Below are positions 16,254 through 25,700 of a stretch of DNA of 29,115 nucleotides, one piece after another. Under the pieces are notes generated by a model. It did not search any database. It was not told the origin of the DNA and saw nothing but the letters and a program-made list of their open reading frames with translations. The stretch spans positions 1 through 29,115 of the forward strand of contig JBCCQH010000103.1 in the NCBI GenBank assembly GCA_039024435.1. Reading direction: 5' to 3'. A program made the position numbers and the translations under genes. The first letter of the stretch is position 1. Every line of letters starts with the position of its first letter. This stretch comes from JBCCQH01 sp039024435. Lineage in GTDB: Bacteria; Bacteroidota; Bacteroidia; J057; JADKCL01.

Positions 16254-16383
16254 GGGCGCTTTGATTCAATCCGGAAAGGGCAGCGTGCGCCCGGCAATTT
16301 TAAACGCCCGCTTATTGAATTATCCGGGGCTTTTGTAAATTGCCGCACGCAATTCTTATGACTCCATTTTCACACCTTATAAT

Positions 16384-18480
16384 ATGCAAATGAAATTAAT
16401 CAAAAGTACATGGTGGCTGTTTTTCCTCGCTGCCTTTCTGTTCAGTTGTGATTCGCAATCGGAAACGACCGGTGAAGCCGACGCCCAAGAAGTCGCCGAG
16501 GAAGAGGAAGGCGATTGGGAATGGAGCACCGAACAGTTTGCCGATCTGCGCATTCTGCGCTACCAAGTTCCAGGTTTTGCGTCGTTGCCGCTGGCCCAAA
16601 AGGAACTGCTGTACTACCTGTACGAGGCGGCAATTTCTGGTCGTGATATCATCTACGATCAAAATTACAAGCACAATCTCTACATCCGGAAGACACTGGA
16701 AAACATCTACACCACGTACTCCGGCGAAAAAGTCGGAGAGAATTGGGAAGCTTTTCATACCTACGTGAAGCAGGTTTGGTTTGCCAATGGCATCCACCAC
16801 CATTACTCCTCGAAGAAGTTGAAGCCAGAATTTGACTACGCCTATTTTGAAGAATTGGTGCAGAATTCGGACCAAGCAGGTTTTCCGCAGGTAGAAGGGG
16901 AATCGGTTGACGATCTCCTGAGCAAGTTGCAGCCGGTGCTGTTTGACCCGACGGTTGATGCCATTCGGGTGAATCAAGCCTCCGGCGTGGACCTCGTGGC
17001 TGAGTCCGCGAACAATTACTACGAGGGGGTTACCCAATCGGAGGTGGAAGCATTTTACGCGGCAAAGACCAATCCGAATCCCGATGAGCCGGTTTCGCAC
17101 GGCCTCAATTCAAAGTTGGTCAAAGACGAAACAGGGGCGCTGCAAGAGCAAGTGTGGAAAGTGGGCGGTATGTACAGTGCGGCCATCGAAAAAATTGCCT
17201 TCTGGCTCAAAAAAGCCGCTTCGGTTGCGGAAAACGAGCAGCAAAAAACCGCACTCGAACTGCTGGTCAAGTACTACGAAACCGGCGATCTGGCCGATTT
17301 TGACGCCTACAACATCGCCTGGGTCCAGGACACTGAGTCCGACATTGACGTGATCAATGGTTTCATTGAAGTGTACGGCGATGCCATGGGCTACCGCGGT
17401 GCCTTTGAATCGGTGGTGCAGATTACCGACCCCGAAGCTTCCAAGCGCATCGAAGCCATCTCCCAAGAAGCCCAGTGGTTTGAGGACAATTCGCCCATCA
17501 TGGATGAACACAAAAAGGCTGAGGTCAAAGGTATTTCCGCCCGCGTGATCAACGTGGTGATGGAAGCTGGGGACGCTTCGCCTTCGACACCGATCGGCAT
17601 CAACCTGCCAAATTCAAACTGGATCCGCGCCGAGCACGGCTCAAAGTCAGTTAACCTCGCCAACATCGTGATGGCCTACGACGAAGCGTCGAAGTCCAGC
17701 GGTATTCTGCAGGAATTTGCCTGGGACGAAGAAGAAATTCGCCTCGCCAAAGAATACGGTTCGCTCGCGGACAACCTGCACACGGACATGCACGAAGTCA
17801 TCGGGCACGCCTCCGGCAAGATCAATCCCGGAATCGGTACCCCCAAGGAAACCTTGAAGTCTTACTCTTCGGCCTTGGAAGAAGGCCGGGCGGATCTGGT
17901 AGCACTCTACTACATGTTTGACCAGAAATTGGTGGACATGGGACTCATGCCGTCGCTGGATGTGGGCAAAGAAGCGTACAACAGCTACATCCGCAATGGC
18001 CTGATGCTGCAACTGCGCCGGCTGGACATCGGTGAAGACATCCAGGAAGCCCACATGCGCAACCGGCAGTTCATCTGCAATTGGGCGCTGGAGAAAGGTG
18101 CGGAAGACAACGTGATCGAGAAAAAGGTCCGCGACGGCAAGACCTACTTCGTCATCAATGACTACCTGAAACTCCGCGATCTCTTCGGGGCATTGTTGCG
18201 CGAGATCCAGCGAATCAAATCGGAAGGCGATTACGCGGCCGGCATGGCCCTTGTGGAGGATTACGGGGTCAAAGTCGACCAAGAAGTTCACCAGGAAGTC
18301 CTCGACCGCGTGGCCACGCTCAACATTGCGCCTTACTCGGGCTTCATCAACCCGCTTTTGGAGCCGGTCATGGGTGAGGATGGCAAAATCACCGATGTAA
18401 AAATCAAGTACCCGACCGACTTCACCGAGCAGCACCTTTACTACGGAGAAAAGTACGGACTACTCCCGGTCTACAACTGA
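16384..18480 (+). CDS. Dipeptidyl peptidase III (M49), lipoprotein
   Basis: The 698-residue product is a zinc metallopeptidase of family M49, which removes dipeptides from the N-termini of oligopeptides. A lipobox (LAAFLFSC, Cys22) places it on an envelope membrane, followed by a short acidic linker. The zinc motif is HEVIGH (residues 470-475), the six-residue HExxGH form typical of bacterial Bacteroidetes DPP III instead of HELLGH-type variants in eukaryotes. The second motif EEGRAD is at 499-504 and supplies the third zinc ligand. The C-terminal part (about 560-690) continues through RNRQFICNWALEKG to the end of the family. Two in-frame ATGs (16384, 16390) both precede the signal peptide; I list the first. 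It is followed by a good terminator. Such proteins are often annotated as dihydrofolate reductase by an old mis-assignment; the sequence shows a peptidase. Confidence 0.93.
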   Translation: MQMKLIKSTWWLFFLAAFLFSCDSQSETTGEADAQEVAEEEEGDWEWSTEQFADLRILRYQVPGFASLPLAQKELLYYLYEAAISGRDIIYDQNYKHNLYIRKTLENIYTTYSGEKVGENWEAFHTYVKQVWFANGIHHHYSSKKLKPEFDYAYFEELVQNSDQAGFPQVEGESVDDLLSKLQPVLFDPTVDAIRVNQASGVDLVAESANNYYEGVTQSEVEAFYAAKTNPNPDEPVSHGLNSKLVKDETGALQEQVWKVGGMYSAAIEKIAFWLKKAASVAENEQQKTALELLVKYYETGDLADFDAYNIAWVQDTESDIDVINGFIEVYGDAMGYRGAFESVVQITDPEASKRIEAISQEAQWFEDNSPIMDEHKKAEVKGISARVINVVMEAGDASPSTPIGINLPNSNWIRAEHGSKSVNLANIVMAYDEASKSSGILQEFAWDEEEIRLAKEYGSLADNLHTDMHEVIGHASGKINPGIGTPKETLKSYSSALEEGRADLVALYYMFDQKLVDMGLMPSLDVGKEAYNSYIRNGLMLQLRRLDIGEDIQEAHMRNRQFICNWALEKGAEDNVIEKKVRDGKTYFVINDYLKLRDLFGALLREIQRIKSEGDYAAGMALVEDYGVKVDQEVHQEVLDRVATLNIAPYSGFINPLLEPVMGEDGKITDVKIKYPTDFTEQHLYYGEKYGLLPVYN

Positions 18481-18530
18481 TCTGCTCATCGCAGACCGGT
18501 GGTTACCGGATACCGCAAGCTGAGAATTTA

Positions 18531-18575
18531 CCCAACCGGGGGCAAGCGCACAGCGTTGTCCCCGGTTGGGTTTTT
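18531..18575 (+). terminator. Intrinsic terminator of the DPP III gene
   Basis: CCCAACCGGGG (18531-18541) pairs with CCCCGGTTGGG (18560-18570) around a GC-containing loop, and five T follow. It lies 50 bp after the stop. Confidence 0.85.
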
Positions 18576-18632
18576 GGGGGAATTGATCCTCGCTACGCAC
18601 TGATCCCAGGAAACGAATAATACATCGAATTA

Positions 18633-18665
18633 TTGCGGTATTTCTTGCACGATTTTCTATTTTTG
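18633..18665 (+). promoter_or_regulatory. Probable promoter of the MscS-type gene
   Basis: TATTTTTG (18658-18665) is a perfect TAnnTTTG box. A TTG at 18633-18635 lies 22 bp upstream, slightly longer than the usual 19-21 spacing. The start codon is 43 bp downstream. Confidence 0.5.
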
Positions 18666-18708
18666 CGTTGAATTTACTTTACCCAACCAGGTTAATTAGG
18701 TTTCAACT

Positions 18709-19581
18709 ATGGAAGACAGCACATTAACCGGCGATCCCACCGCAGCCGCGGCCGAATCGCTGAGTACCCTCGAAAAACTACAGAACGACGGATTGGACCT
18801 GGCGATCAACTTCGGGACCAAGCTCCTGATCGCCTTGGTAATCATTATCATCGGCTTTTGGATCACCCGCCGGGTCGTCAAACTCGTGGATCGAGTTTTG
18901 ACCGCCCGCAAAGTGGACGAAACTTTGCGGCCGTTTGCCCGCAGCAGCGTCAACTTCCTGATGCGCGCGATGGTTTTGATCGTGGCCATCTCTACCATGG
19001 GGGTAGAAATGACCTCAATCATCGCGGTGCTCGGTTCGATTGGGTTGGCGATTGGGCTTGCCTTGCAAGGCAGCCTCGCCAACTTTGCCGGCGGGGTATT
19101 GGTCCTCACCCTGAAGCCATTCAAAAAAGGCGATTTTATTGAAGCCCAAGGTGTCGCGGGATTCGTGGAAGAAATCAGTATCATCAGCACCACGGTCATC
19201 ACCCTGGACTTCAAGACCGTCTACATTCCGAATGGTCCCCTGGCGGGAGGCACCATCACGAACTTCACCAAGCAAGACGTACGCCGGGTGGACCTGACCT
19301 TTGGCATCGGCTACAGTGACGACATCGACAAGGCGCGCTCGATCATTTTTGAGATCGCGATGAACTTTGACAAGGTACTTTTCGAGCCGGCGAAGCCTTT
19401 CATTCAGGTGGTCAACCTCGGCGATAGCTCGGTGGACTTCACGGTCCGTTTGTGGGCCCACAAGGACCATTATTGGGACGTGTACTTCCACATGCTGGAA
19501 GAGGTGAAAAAGCAGTTCGACGCGCAAGGGGTTTCCATCCCGTTCCCGCAGCGCGACATTCATCTGTACAAGGAAAACTGA
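18709..19581 (+). CDS. MscS-family mechanosensitive ion channel
   Basis: The 290-residue product is a small-conductance mechanosensitive channel, which opens under membrane tension to release solutes during osmotic downshock. Three membrane segments are visible: TM1 about 38-58 (LLIALVIIIIGFWI), TM2 about 85-105 (AMVLIVAISTMGVEMTS) and TM3 about 105-140, including the pore-lining GLAIGLALQGSLANFAGG with the regular Gly/Ala pattern of the family. The cytoplasmic beta domain follows with the family motif near VYIPNGPLAGGTITNF (about 176-190). Length fits the E. coli MscS class. The CYTH gene begins 114 bp downstream on the same strand, without a visible terminator, so co-transcription is possible. 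Confidence 0.95.
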   Translation: MEDSTLTGDPTAAAAESLSTLEKLQNDGLDLAINFGTKLLIALVIIIIGFWITRRVVKLVDRVLTARKVDETLRPFARSSVNFLMRAMVLIVAISTMGVEMTSIIAVLGSIGLAIGLALQGSLANFAGGVLVLTLKPFKKGDFIEAQGVAGFVEEISIISTTVITLDFKTVYIPNGPLAGGTITNFTKQDVRRVDLTFGIGYSDDIDKARSIIFEIAMNFDKVLFEPAKPFIQVVNLGDSSVDFTVRLWAHKDHYWDVYFHMLEEVKKQFDAQGVSIPFPQRDIHLYKEN

Positions 19582-19695
19582 TCCCGCAATGGCGGTTTAA
19601 TCGTGCGTCGTTCCCGGCAATTCGGGGGCGACGCATTTTTCGTGGGTCTTGGTTTCCGGAATTGGACAAAAGCGCCGGTCTCTCTAACTTGTGCC

Positions 19696-20226
19696 ATGCC
19701 AGAAATTGAGGCCAAAATACTCGACATTGATCCTGACCGCTTGCGGCTCCGCTTGGCGGAGTTGGGCGCCCCACGTTCCTTTGCCGGTGAGTTGCACGCG
19801 ATTTTCTTTTCCCATCCGGCAGATGATTTGGCGGCGCGGGGAGCGGTGCTGCGGCTGCGCCGGGAAGGCGAGGCGACCGTGCTGACCTACAAAGAGCGGA
19901 TGCCGGATCACGATCCGGCCTTGAAGGTGCTGGACGAACGGGAAGTGGGCGTCGCCGACTTTGCCGGGATGCGGGAGATTCTCCGGGGACTTGGGTACCG
20001 GGAAATGAAATCCACCCGCAAGTTCCGGGAGCAGTTCGAGCTTCCCGGCGCCCACGTGGTGATCGATTCCTACCGTGAGGAGTTGGCTTACATTCCGGTT
20101 TTCTGCGAGATCGAAGCCGCGAGTGAGGCGCGTTTGTACGCGGTCGCGGAAACATTGGGCTATACCCGCGACCAGTTGAGCGCGATGAATTCCTTTGAAT
20201 TGGCGGCCCACTACGCAAAGCGATGA
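19696..20226 (+). CDS. CYTH-domain protein (CyaB-like / triphosphatase fold)
   Basis: The 176-residue product is a CYTH (triphosphate tunnel) domain protein. The diagnostic ExExK motif is EIEAK at residues 3-7. Further tunnel residues follow in alternating strands: VLRLRREGEATVLTYKER (about 52-69), LKVLDEREV, RKFREQFELPGAHVVIDSY and FCEIEAAS. Members hydrolyse triphosphate compounds or, in the CyaB subgroup, make cAMP; the sequence does not decide between them, and automatic annotation as class IV adenylate cyclase should be treated with care. The ATG at 19696 was chosen because the motif must sit at the N-terminus. Its stop overlaps the next start (ATGA at 20223-20226), implying translational coupling. 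Confidence 0.9.
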   Translation: MPEIEAKILDIDPDRLRLRLAELGAPRSFAGELHAIFFSHPADDLAARGAVLRLRREGEATVLTYKERMPDHDPALKVLDEREVGVADFAGMREILRGLGYREMKSTRKFREQFELPGAHVVIDSYREELAYIPVFCEIEAASEARLYAVAETLGYTRDQLSAMNSFELAAHYAKR

Positions 20227-20600
20227 AGTCCCCCGATCATACCATCCGGTGGGACCGCCTCCAACGGGTTTTGCGGGGCGTCCATGTCGGAGATGCTTTC
20301 GGACAGGCGTTTTTTCTTCCGGAAGCGGAAGTTGCCGCTCTTGTCGACCGCCGGGAGTTGCCGCCGCCGGCCTGGTTTTATACCGACGATACCGTGATGT
20401 CCTGGGTACTGGCGGGAGTGCTGGCTGAATTTGGGGAAGTGCGACCGGATGAACTGGCGAAACGATTTGCCGCGACCTATCGGGAAGATCCGCTGCGGGC
20501 CTACGGGGGCTCGGTGCAGGCATTGTTGCGGGGAGTTGCGGCAGGTCAGGACTGGCGGGAATTGAGCCGGGCTCAGTTTTCCGGAATGGGTTCCTACGGA
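20223..20600 (+). pseudogene. Truncated ADP-ribosylglycohydrolase (N-terminal part)
   Basis: About 126 residues match the start of the ADP-ribosylglycohydrolase (DraG/ARH) family, which removes ADP-ribose from proteins or small molecules. The metal-binding motifs GDAFGQ (23-28) and YTDDTVMS (53-60) are present, followed by YGGSVQALLRG and GMGSYG (121-126), the point at which intact members continue with NGAAMR and the C-terminal metal-binding Asp residues. Here the similarity stops and the frame runs into the end of a different gene in the wrong frame, ending as unrelated sequence at 20849. About half of the protein, with the second set of metal ligands, is missing, so it should be inactive. 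It overlaps the CYTH stop codon by four bases. Confidence 0.8.
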
Positions 20601-20746
20601 TGCCCTGGGCGGAAGGCTTTCTCCACACGGAAAATTTCCTCCTCATCGACCAGAATCGTCGGATTCGGGGCATTTACAACGGCACGCTGGGGGTGGAGAT
20701 TGAGCGCCTCAAAGCCGATGTGGAATTGCTGTTGCGCGCCGGCTGA
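20601..20746 (+). pseudogene. C-terminal remnant of a SCO1/SenC family gene
   Basis: In the frame ending with TGA at 20744-20746, about 47 residues read as the end of a SCO1/SenC-type copper chaperone/thioredoxin-fold protein: GFLHTENFLLIDQNRRIRG then IYNGTLGVEIERLKADVELL. The His of HTENF is the family's third copper ligand. The Cys-x-x-x-Cys motif and the rest of the protein are absent. The junction with the ADP-ribosylglycohydrolase fragment lies at about 20600, which suggests that a deletion removed the end of one gene and the start of the next. Confidence 0.75.
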
Positions 20747-20790
20747 GGGCATATCGATTCGAAACTGCATTGTACTACTGCTGCCTCTCC

Positions 20791-20820
20791 CGGGTGCGCA
20801 AGCGTGCGCTCGCGTTTTTT
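20791..20820 (+). terminator. Weak possible terminator after the SCO remnant
   Basis: A short GC stem (GCGCA-agcg-TGCGC, 20796-20809) is followed by TCGCG and a run of six T (20815-20820). It would end the mscS-CYTH transcript before the convergent gene at 20830. The five-base gap before the T-run makes it imperfect. Confidence 0.35.
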
Positions 20821-20829
20821 CCGTTCGGC

Positions 20830-22167
20830 TCAGTCCAGTGCGGACATGAAGTAGCCCGCGTTGTACGGGGTGAGGGTGGCCCGATGGGCGCCTTGCGGGA
20901 TGCGGAGTCGGGTCACGACCGCCGTCAGGTGATCGTGGTGGCGGACGACATCGCTGACATCGGTCGTGTACATCCCGATGCGCTTGTCCGAGAGGTCAAA
21001 GTACTCGACTTTGAAGCGCGGGAAATAGCCGGGGGTGGTTCCTTCGTTGACGATGAAAACCAGCTTGTGACTGCCGTAGGGGTCGATTTCGAGCGGGAAG
21101 TGGTCCCCGGCGGTCACCGTGCCGTGGGTCTTGAGGTCGTAGTCGAAGTACGCCATGTCTTCCAGATAGGCGTCGATGGCGGCATCGTAGGCATCCAAGG
21201 GAGCCCGCTTTGACGGGGGAGTGCTCTCCTCGATTTGGGGAGGGCGGCGGCCCGGTTCGGAAGCGCCGATGGGGGCGGGTGGGGCATTCATTTCCGCCAG
21301 GGCAGATTTTGCCCGGGCAAATCCCTGGTCGGCGGCACGGTTGAATTGGATTCGGGCCTGGACGCGGTCCTCAGCAACGCCGCATTCTCCGTTGAGGTAG
21401 ACGAGTCCCATCCGGTACTGGGCCTCGGGATCGTTCATTCGGCAGGCTTTTTCCAGCCAGCGCAATGCCTGGTTGTAGTCCTGGCGGGTGCCGGTGCCTT
21501 GCCGATAAAAGGTATACAATTTGCGCATGGAGGGTATATGGTCTTTTTCGGCGGCTGTGGTATACAACTCGATTGCGGTGGATTGATCCAAATCGACTTG
21601 ATTCCCAGTTTCATAGAACGTCCCGAGTTGGTAGCAGCCGTAGGCGTCGCCCGCCCGGGCAGCGCTCTTGATCCATTCCAATCCCTCGGTACGGTCGCGG
21701 GGACTGTTCCAGGTGCCAAAGAAGAGGCAGCGGCCGTACTGGTACTGAGCAAAGGAAAAGTCATCTTTGGCGGCCCGCTCGGCAGCCGCGAGGGCTTCGG
21801 CTTTCTGGGTCTGACTGAGGGGGGAATAGGTGGCATAGTGAACCACAATCAAAAAATCGGCGGTGGTATTGCCCAGAGCGGAAGCTTTACGCCAGAGCCG
21901 CATCCCCGCTTTGCGGTCGGAAAAGGTGCCAGTGCCACGGTAATGGAAGGAACCCAGGACGGTCATTGCGGTATCGGCCTGGGCAAATGCGGGCCGGCGG
22001 CTGAGGGCATTCAGGCGATTGAAAGCCGCTTTGGGGTCGGCTTCCTCCGAATGCAGGGCTTCAGCGGCAATGGCATTGATTTCGGTAACTGTTTGTCCGT
22101 TTAGGTAGGCGGGAAAGAGCAGCCAGAGGGCGATGCCCCACGCTCGGGCGATGGTAGAAAGGCGCAT
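20830..22167 (-). CDS. Exported Sel1-repeat (TPR-like) protein
   Basis: The 445-residue product starts with a signal peptide (ARAWGIALWLLFPAYLNGQ, cut before or after QT) and carries Sel1-like repeats from about residue 60 to 290. Visible repeats include GSFHYRGTGTFSDRKAGMRLWRKAS, YGRCLFFGTWNSPRDRTEGLEW, LGTFYETGNQVDLDQSTAIELY and MGLVYLNGECGVAEDRVQAR, each with the G-x-G and A-x-x-x-Y spacing of the family. A Pro-rich linker near 305-325 leads to a C-terminal domain of about 110 residues (YDLKTHGTVTAGDHFPLEID to the end) that I cannot assign. Such repeat proteins are scaffolds in envelope complexes; partners are unknown. The ATG at 22167 was preferred over those at 22197 and 22206 because the signal peptide begins there. 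Confidence 0.88.
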   Translation of the reverse strand: MRLSTIARAWGIALWLLFPAYLNGQTVTEINAIAAEALHSEEADPKAAFNRLNALSRRPAFAQADTAMTVLGSFHYRGTGTFSDRKAGMRLWRKASALGNTTADFLIVVHYATYSPLSQTQKAEALAAAERAAKDDFSFAQYQYGRCLFFGTWNSPRDRTEGLEWIKSAARAGDAYGCYQLGTFYETGNQVDLDQSTAIELYTTAAEKDHIPSMRKLYTFYRQGTGTRQDYNQALRWLEKACRMNDPEAQYRMGLVYLNGECGVAEDRVQARIQFNRAADQGFARAKSALAEMNAPPAPIGASEPGRRPPQIEESTPPSKRAPLDAYDAAIDAYLEDMAYFDYDLKTHGTVTAGDHFPLEIDPYGSHKLVFIVNEGTTPGYFPRFKVEYFDLSDKRIGMYTTDVSDVVRHHDHLTAVVTRLRIPQGAHRATLTPYNAGYFMSALD

Positions 22168-22420
22168 AGAGTGGTGATGGTCAGGTTTAGATAGCATTGT
22201 TCGCAAATATCGGGCCAGCCTAGTGCCGAAAATTATCCCTGAACGCTTCGCTCAATTTTTGATGGGAGAATTTACAATTTTCAAGGGGAATGGGAATGGG
22301 AATGGGAAATTTTCAATTGCTATGCTGCCGAGGTGGGCCGTGCTTTGCGATTCAGCGGAAATTAGTCCGTGGCCGCGCGTGATACCGGGAGGCGACGGAA
22401 ATGGTTACGATTAGCGTGCT
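22168..22420. other. Gene-free stretch left of repeat block
   Basis: Besides the promoter region of the Sel1 gene I see only a hexamer repeat at 22286-22309 and a segment at about 22370-22410 that loosely resembles 295-340 ahead of the other repeat block (CGCGCGTGAT, then GGAAATGGTT). No gene. Confidence 0.4.
22286..22309. repeat. Tandem GGGAAT hexamers
   Basis: Three exact GGGAAT units and a fourth variant GGGAAA lie between two direct copies of AATTTTCAA. The array is non-coding and may be prone to slippage. Confidence 0.65.
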
Positions 22421-22790
22421 GGAGCGACGTTTTAGTTTACTTGTTTATCGCTGTTTGCGCTTTTGGACGCGCGAATTGGAAATCGGAAATCGAGGAACTG
22501 GAAATTCTTCGCGGAAAATCCTCGTGGGCCGCACGGCACGCCGTGCGGCTACGATCGGCGCGTTTTTGCGAGTTTGGGGGTAGTTTTTCTGTACTTGTAG
22601 GTTGCGCGTTCCAGACGCGCCAATTGGAAATCGAGAATCAGGTAATTGGAAATTCTTCGGGCGTGCCGTGCGGCTACGATCCCCGTGCTGGAGCGACGTT
22701 TTGGTTTACTTGTTTATCGCTGCTTGCGCGTTCGGACGCGCGAATTGGAAATCGGAAATTGATCAATTGAAAATTTCTCATTGAAAATTC
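22421..22790. repeat. Double-hairpin repeat block, locus 2 (three units)
   Basis: Three tandem units of the family also found at 345-580 end directly at the metH stop codon. Small hairpins: 22457-22472 (one mismatch), 22604-22620 (GCGCGT/ACGCGC, loop TCCAG) and 22726-22741 (same stem, loop TCGG). The large palindrome is intact in unit 1 (22529-22548), where its central two bases are the complement of those at locus 1; in unit 2 only its right half remains, and unit 3 ends before it. Shared lead-in: gagcgacgttttggtttact then tgtttatcgctg. No protein is encoded. Confidence 0.78.
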
Positions 22791-22792
22791 TC

Positions 22793-25700
22793 CTAGACCC
22801 TGACTTTGGGTTCATAGCTCAGATTGGGCGACAGCCAGCGCTCAGTCGTTCCGAGGTCCATGCCTTTGCGGCGGGCGTAGTCCATGACTTGGTCCTCAGC
22901 GATTTTCCCCAATCCGAAATAGCGTGAATCGGGATGGGAAAAGTAGAACCCGGAGACCGCAGCCGTTGGCAACATGGCGTAACTTTCGGTGAGGGTGATC
23001 CCGGTGTGGGCTGTCGCGTCCAGCAATTCGAACAAAATGCCCTTTTCGGTGTGGTCAGGACAAGCCGGATAGCCCGGCGCTGGACGAATGCCCTGGTACT
23101 TTTCCCGGATCAAAGCATCGTTGTCGAGGGCTTCGTCCGCGGCGTAACCCCACAATTCTCGGCGTACAATCCCATGGAGGCATTCTGCAAAAGCTTCGGC
23201 GAGGCGGTCCGCCAGGGCCTTGGCCATGATGCTGTTGTAGTCGTCGAGATCGGCGTCGAATTCGGCGACGAGTTCGTCCAAGCCGTGGCCGACCGTTACC
23301 GCAAAGCCACCCAAGTAATCGGGAAGGGCGGTTTCTTCGTGGGCGATGAAATCCGAGAGGGATTGATTGGCGGCACTGGCGCCTTTTTTGTTCTGCTGTC
23401 GGAGGCAATGGAAGGTGGTAAGCACCTCTTCCCGGGTCTCATCCGTGTAGATCGCGATGTCGTCGCCCCCGACCCGGTTGGCCGGAAATAAGCCGGCGAC
23501 CCCGCGGGCGGTCAACAGTTTATCGTCCACGATGCGCTTGAGCAGGGCCTTGGCATCAACGAACAGCTTCCGGGCTTCCTCACCGATCAACTCGTCGTCG
23601 AGAAGCTTGGGAAAGCGGCCGTGCAGTTCCCACGCCTGAAAAAAGGGCGTCCAGTCGATGTAGTCCACGAGTTTGTCCAGCGGGAAGTCCTCGTAGACCG
23701 TGATACCGGGTCGCCGGGGACGGGGCGGCCGGTAGCCTTCCCATTTGATCGGGGTGCCGTTTGCGACCGCATCTCCGTAACGCAAGTATTGTTTGCGGCT
23801 TTGGCGGGCGGCGTGCTGTTCCCGCAAAGTGGCGTATTGATCCCGGGTCGTATCGAGCAGGTCGTTGCGCTGAGAATCGGTAACCAAAGCTTGCACGACG
23901 GGGACAGAGCGCGAGGCATCCAGTACGTGAATCGTAGCGTGGCGGTATTTGGGGGCGATCTTGACCGCAGTATGAACCCTACTGGTGGTCGCCCCCCCAA
24001 TGAGCAAAGGAATATTCATGCCCAGGCGTTCCATTTCGCTGGCCACAAAAACCATCTCGTCGAGGCTGGGGGTAATCAGACCACTCAGCCCGATGACGTC
24101 GACTTCGTGTTCCCTGGCTTTTTCCAGGATGACATTGGCGGGAACCATGACTCCGAGATCGATTACTTCAAAGTTGTTACATCCAAGTACGACCCCGACG
24201 ATATTTTTACCAATATCGTGGACATCGCCCTTGACCGTGGCCATCAGGATCCGGCCTTTCGGACCCCGGTCGCCGCTGCGTTTTTTCTCTTCCTCGATGT
24301 AGGGAATGAGATAAGCCACCGCTTTTTTCATTACGCGGGCGCTTTTGACCACCTGCGGGAGAAACATTTTCCCTTCCCCGAACAAGTCCCCGACGATGTT
24401 CATACCGTCCATGAGCGGGCCTTCGATGACTTCGAGTGGCTTGTCAAACATCTGGCGGGCTTCTTCGGTATCCGGTTCGATGAAATCGACGATTCCTTTG
24501 ACCAGAGCGTAGCTGAGGCGATCAGCCACGGATTTTTCCCGCCATTCCAGCTTTTCGCGCTCGTTTTTCTTGCCGCTGCCTTTGACCTCCGCCGCGAGAT
24601 CGACCATCCGCTCCGTGGCGTCGTCCCGCCGGTTGAAGATGAGATCCTCGACGTATTCCCGGAGTTGGGGTTTGATTTCTTCGTAAACCTCAAGCTGACC
24701 GGCATTTACGATCCCCATGTCCATCCCAGACTGGATGGCGTGGTAGAGGAAAGCGCTGTGAATGGCTTCGCGCACGACATTGTTGCCACGGAAGGAAAAG
24801 GACAGGTTGCTTACGCCCCCGCTGACCTTGGCGTAAGGCAGATTTTTCTTGATCCAAGCGGTCGTGTTGATGAAGTCGACCGCGTAATTGTTGTGTTCCT
24901 CGATTCCGGTTCCAATGGTCAGGATGTTCGGATCGAAAATGATGTCTTGGGGGGGGAAGCCGACCTTTTCCGTCAAAATGCGGTAAGCGCGCTCGCAAAT
25001 GGTGATCCGGCGGTCAAAGGAATCGGCCTGGCCCTGCTCGTCGAAGGCCATGACAATGACCGCCGCGCCGTAACGCAGCACTTTCTTCGCGTGCTCGATA
25101 AAGGCTTCTTCGCCTTCCTTCAGGCTGATGGAGTTTACGACCCCTTTGCCTTGCATGGTTTGCAGCCCCTTTTCGATGACCGACCACTTTGAGGAATCAA
25201 CCATAAAGGGTACGCGGGCGATGTCCGGTTCTGAAGCAATCAAGTTCAGGAAGCGGGTCATGGCCGCTTCGGAATCGAGCATCCCTTCATCCATGTTGAT
25301 GTCGACGACCTGGGCACCATTTTCCACTTGTTGGGCGGCTACCGAGACGGCAGTTTCGTAGCTGTCTTCCCGGATCAGACGGGCAAAGCGACGGGAGCCG
25401 GTGACATTGGTGCGCTCCCCGACATTGATAAAGTTGGTTTCTGGGCGCACGATCAGCGGTTCGAGGCCGCTGAGGCGCATGTAGGGATCGCGCTCGGGCA
25501 CGGTGCGGGGGGACTGGTTTTCGACGGCACGGGCCATGGCCCGGATGTGATCGGGCGTAGTTCCGCAACAACCGCCGGCAATATTGAGGAAGCCACTTTT
25601 AGCGAAATCCCATACCAGCATTGCAAATTGGGCGTCGGTTTGGTCGTACTCACCGAAAGCATTGGGGAGACCGGCATTGGGGTGAGCAGAAACCGGAACC

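Noticed and set aside
22421..22790. Repeat block considered as a CRISPR array
   Set aside because: The units are about 135 bp, diverged and internally palindromic, with no short identical repeats or uniform spacers and no cas genes nearby.
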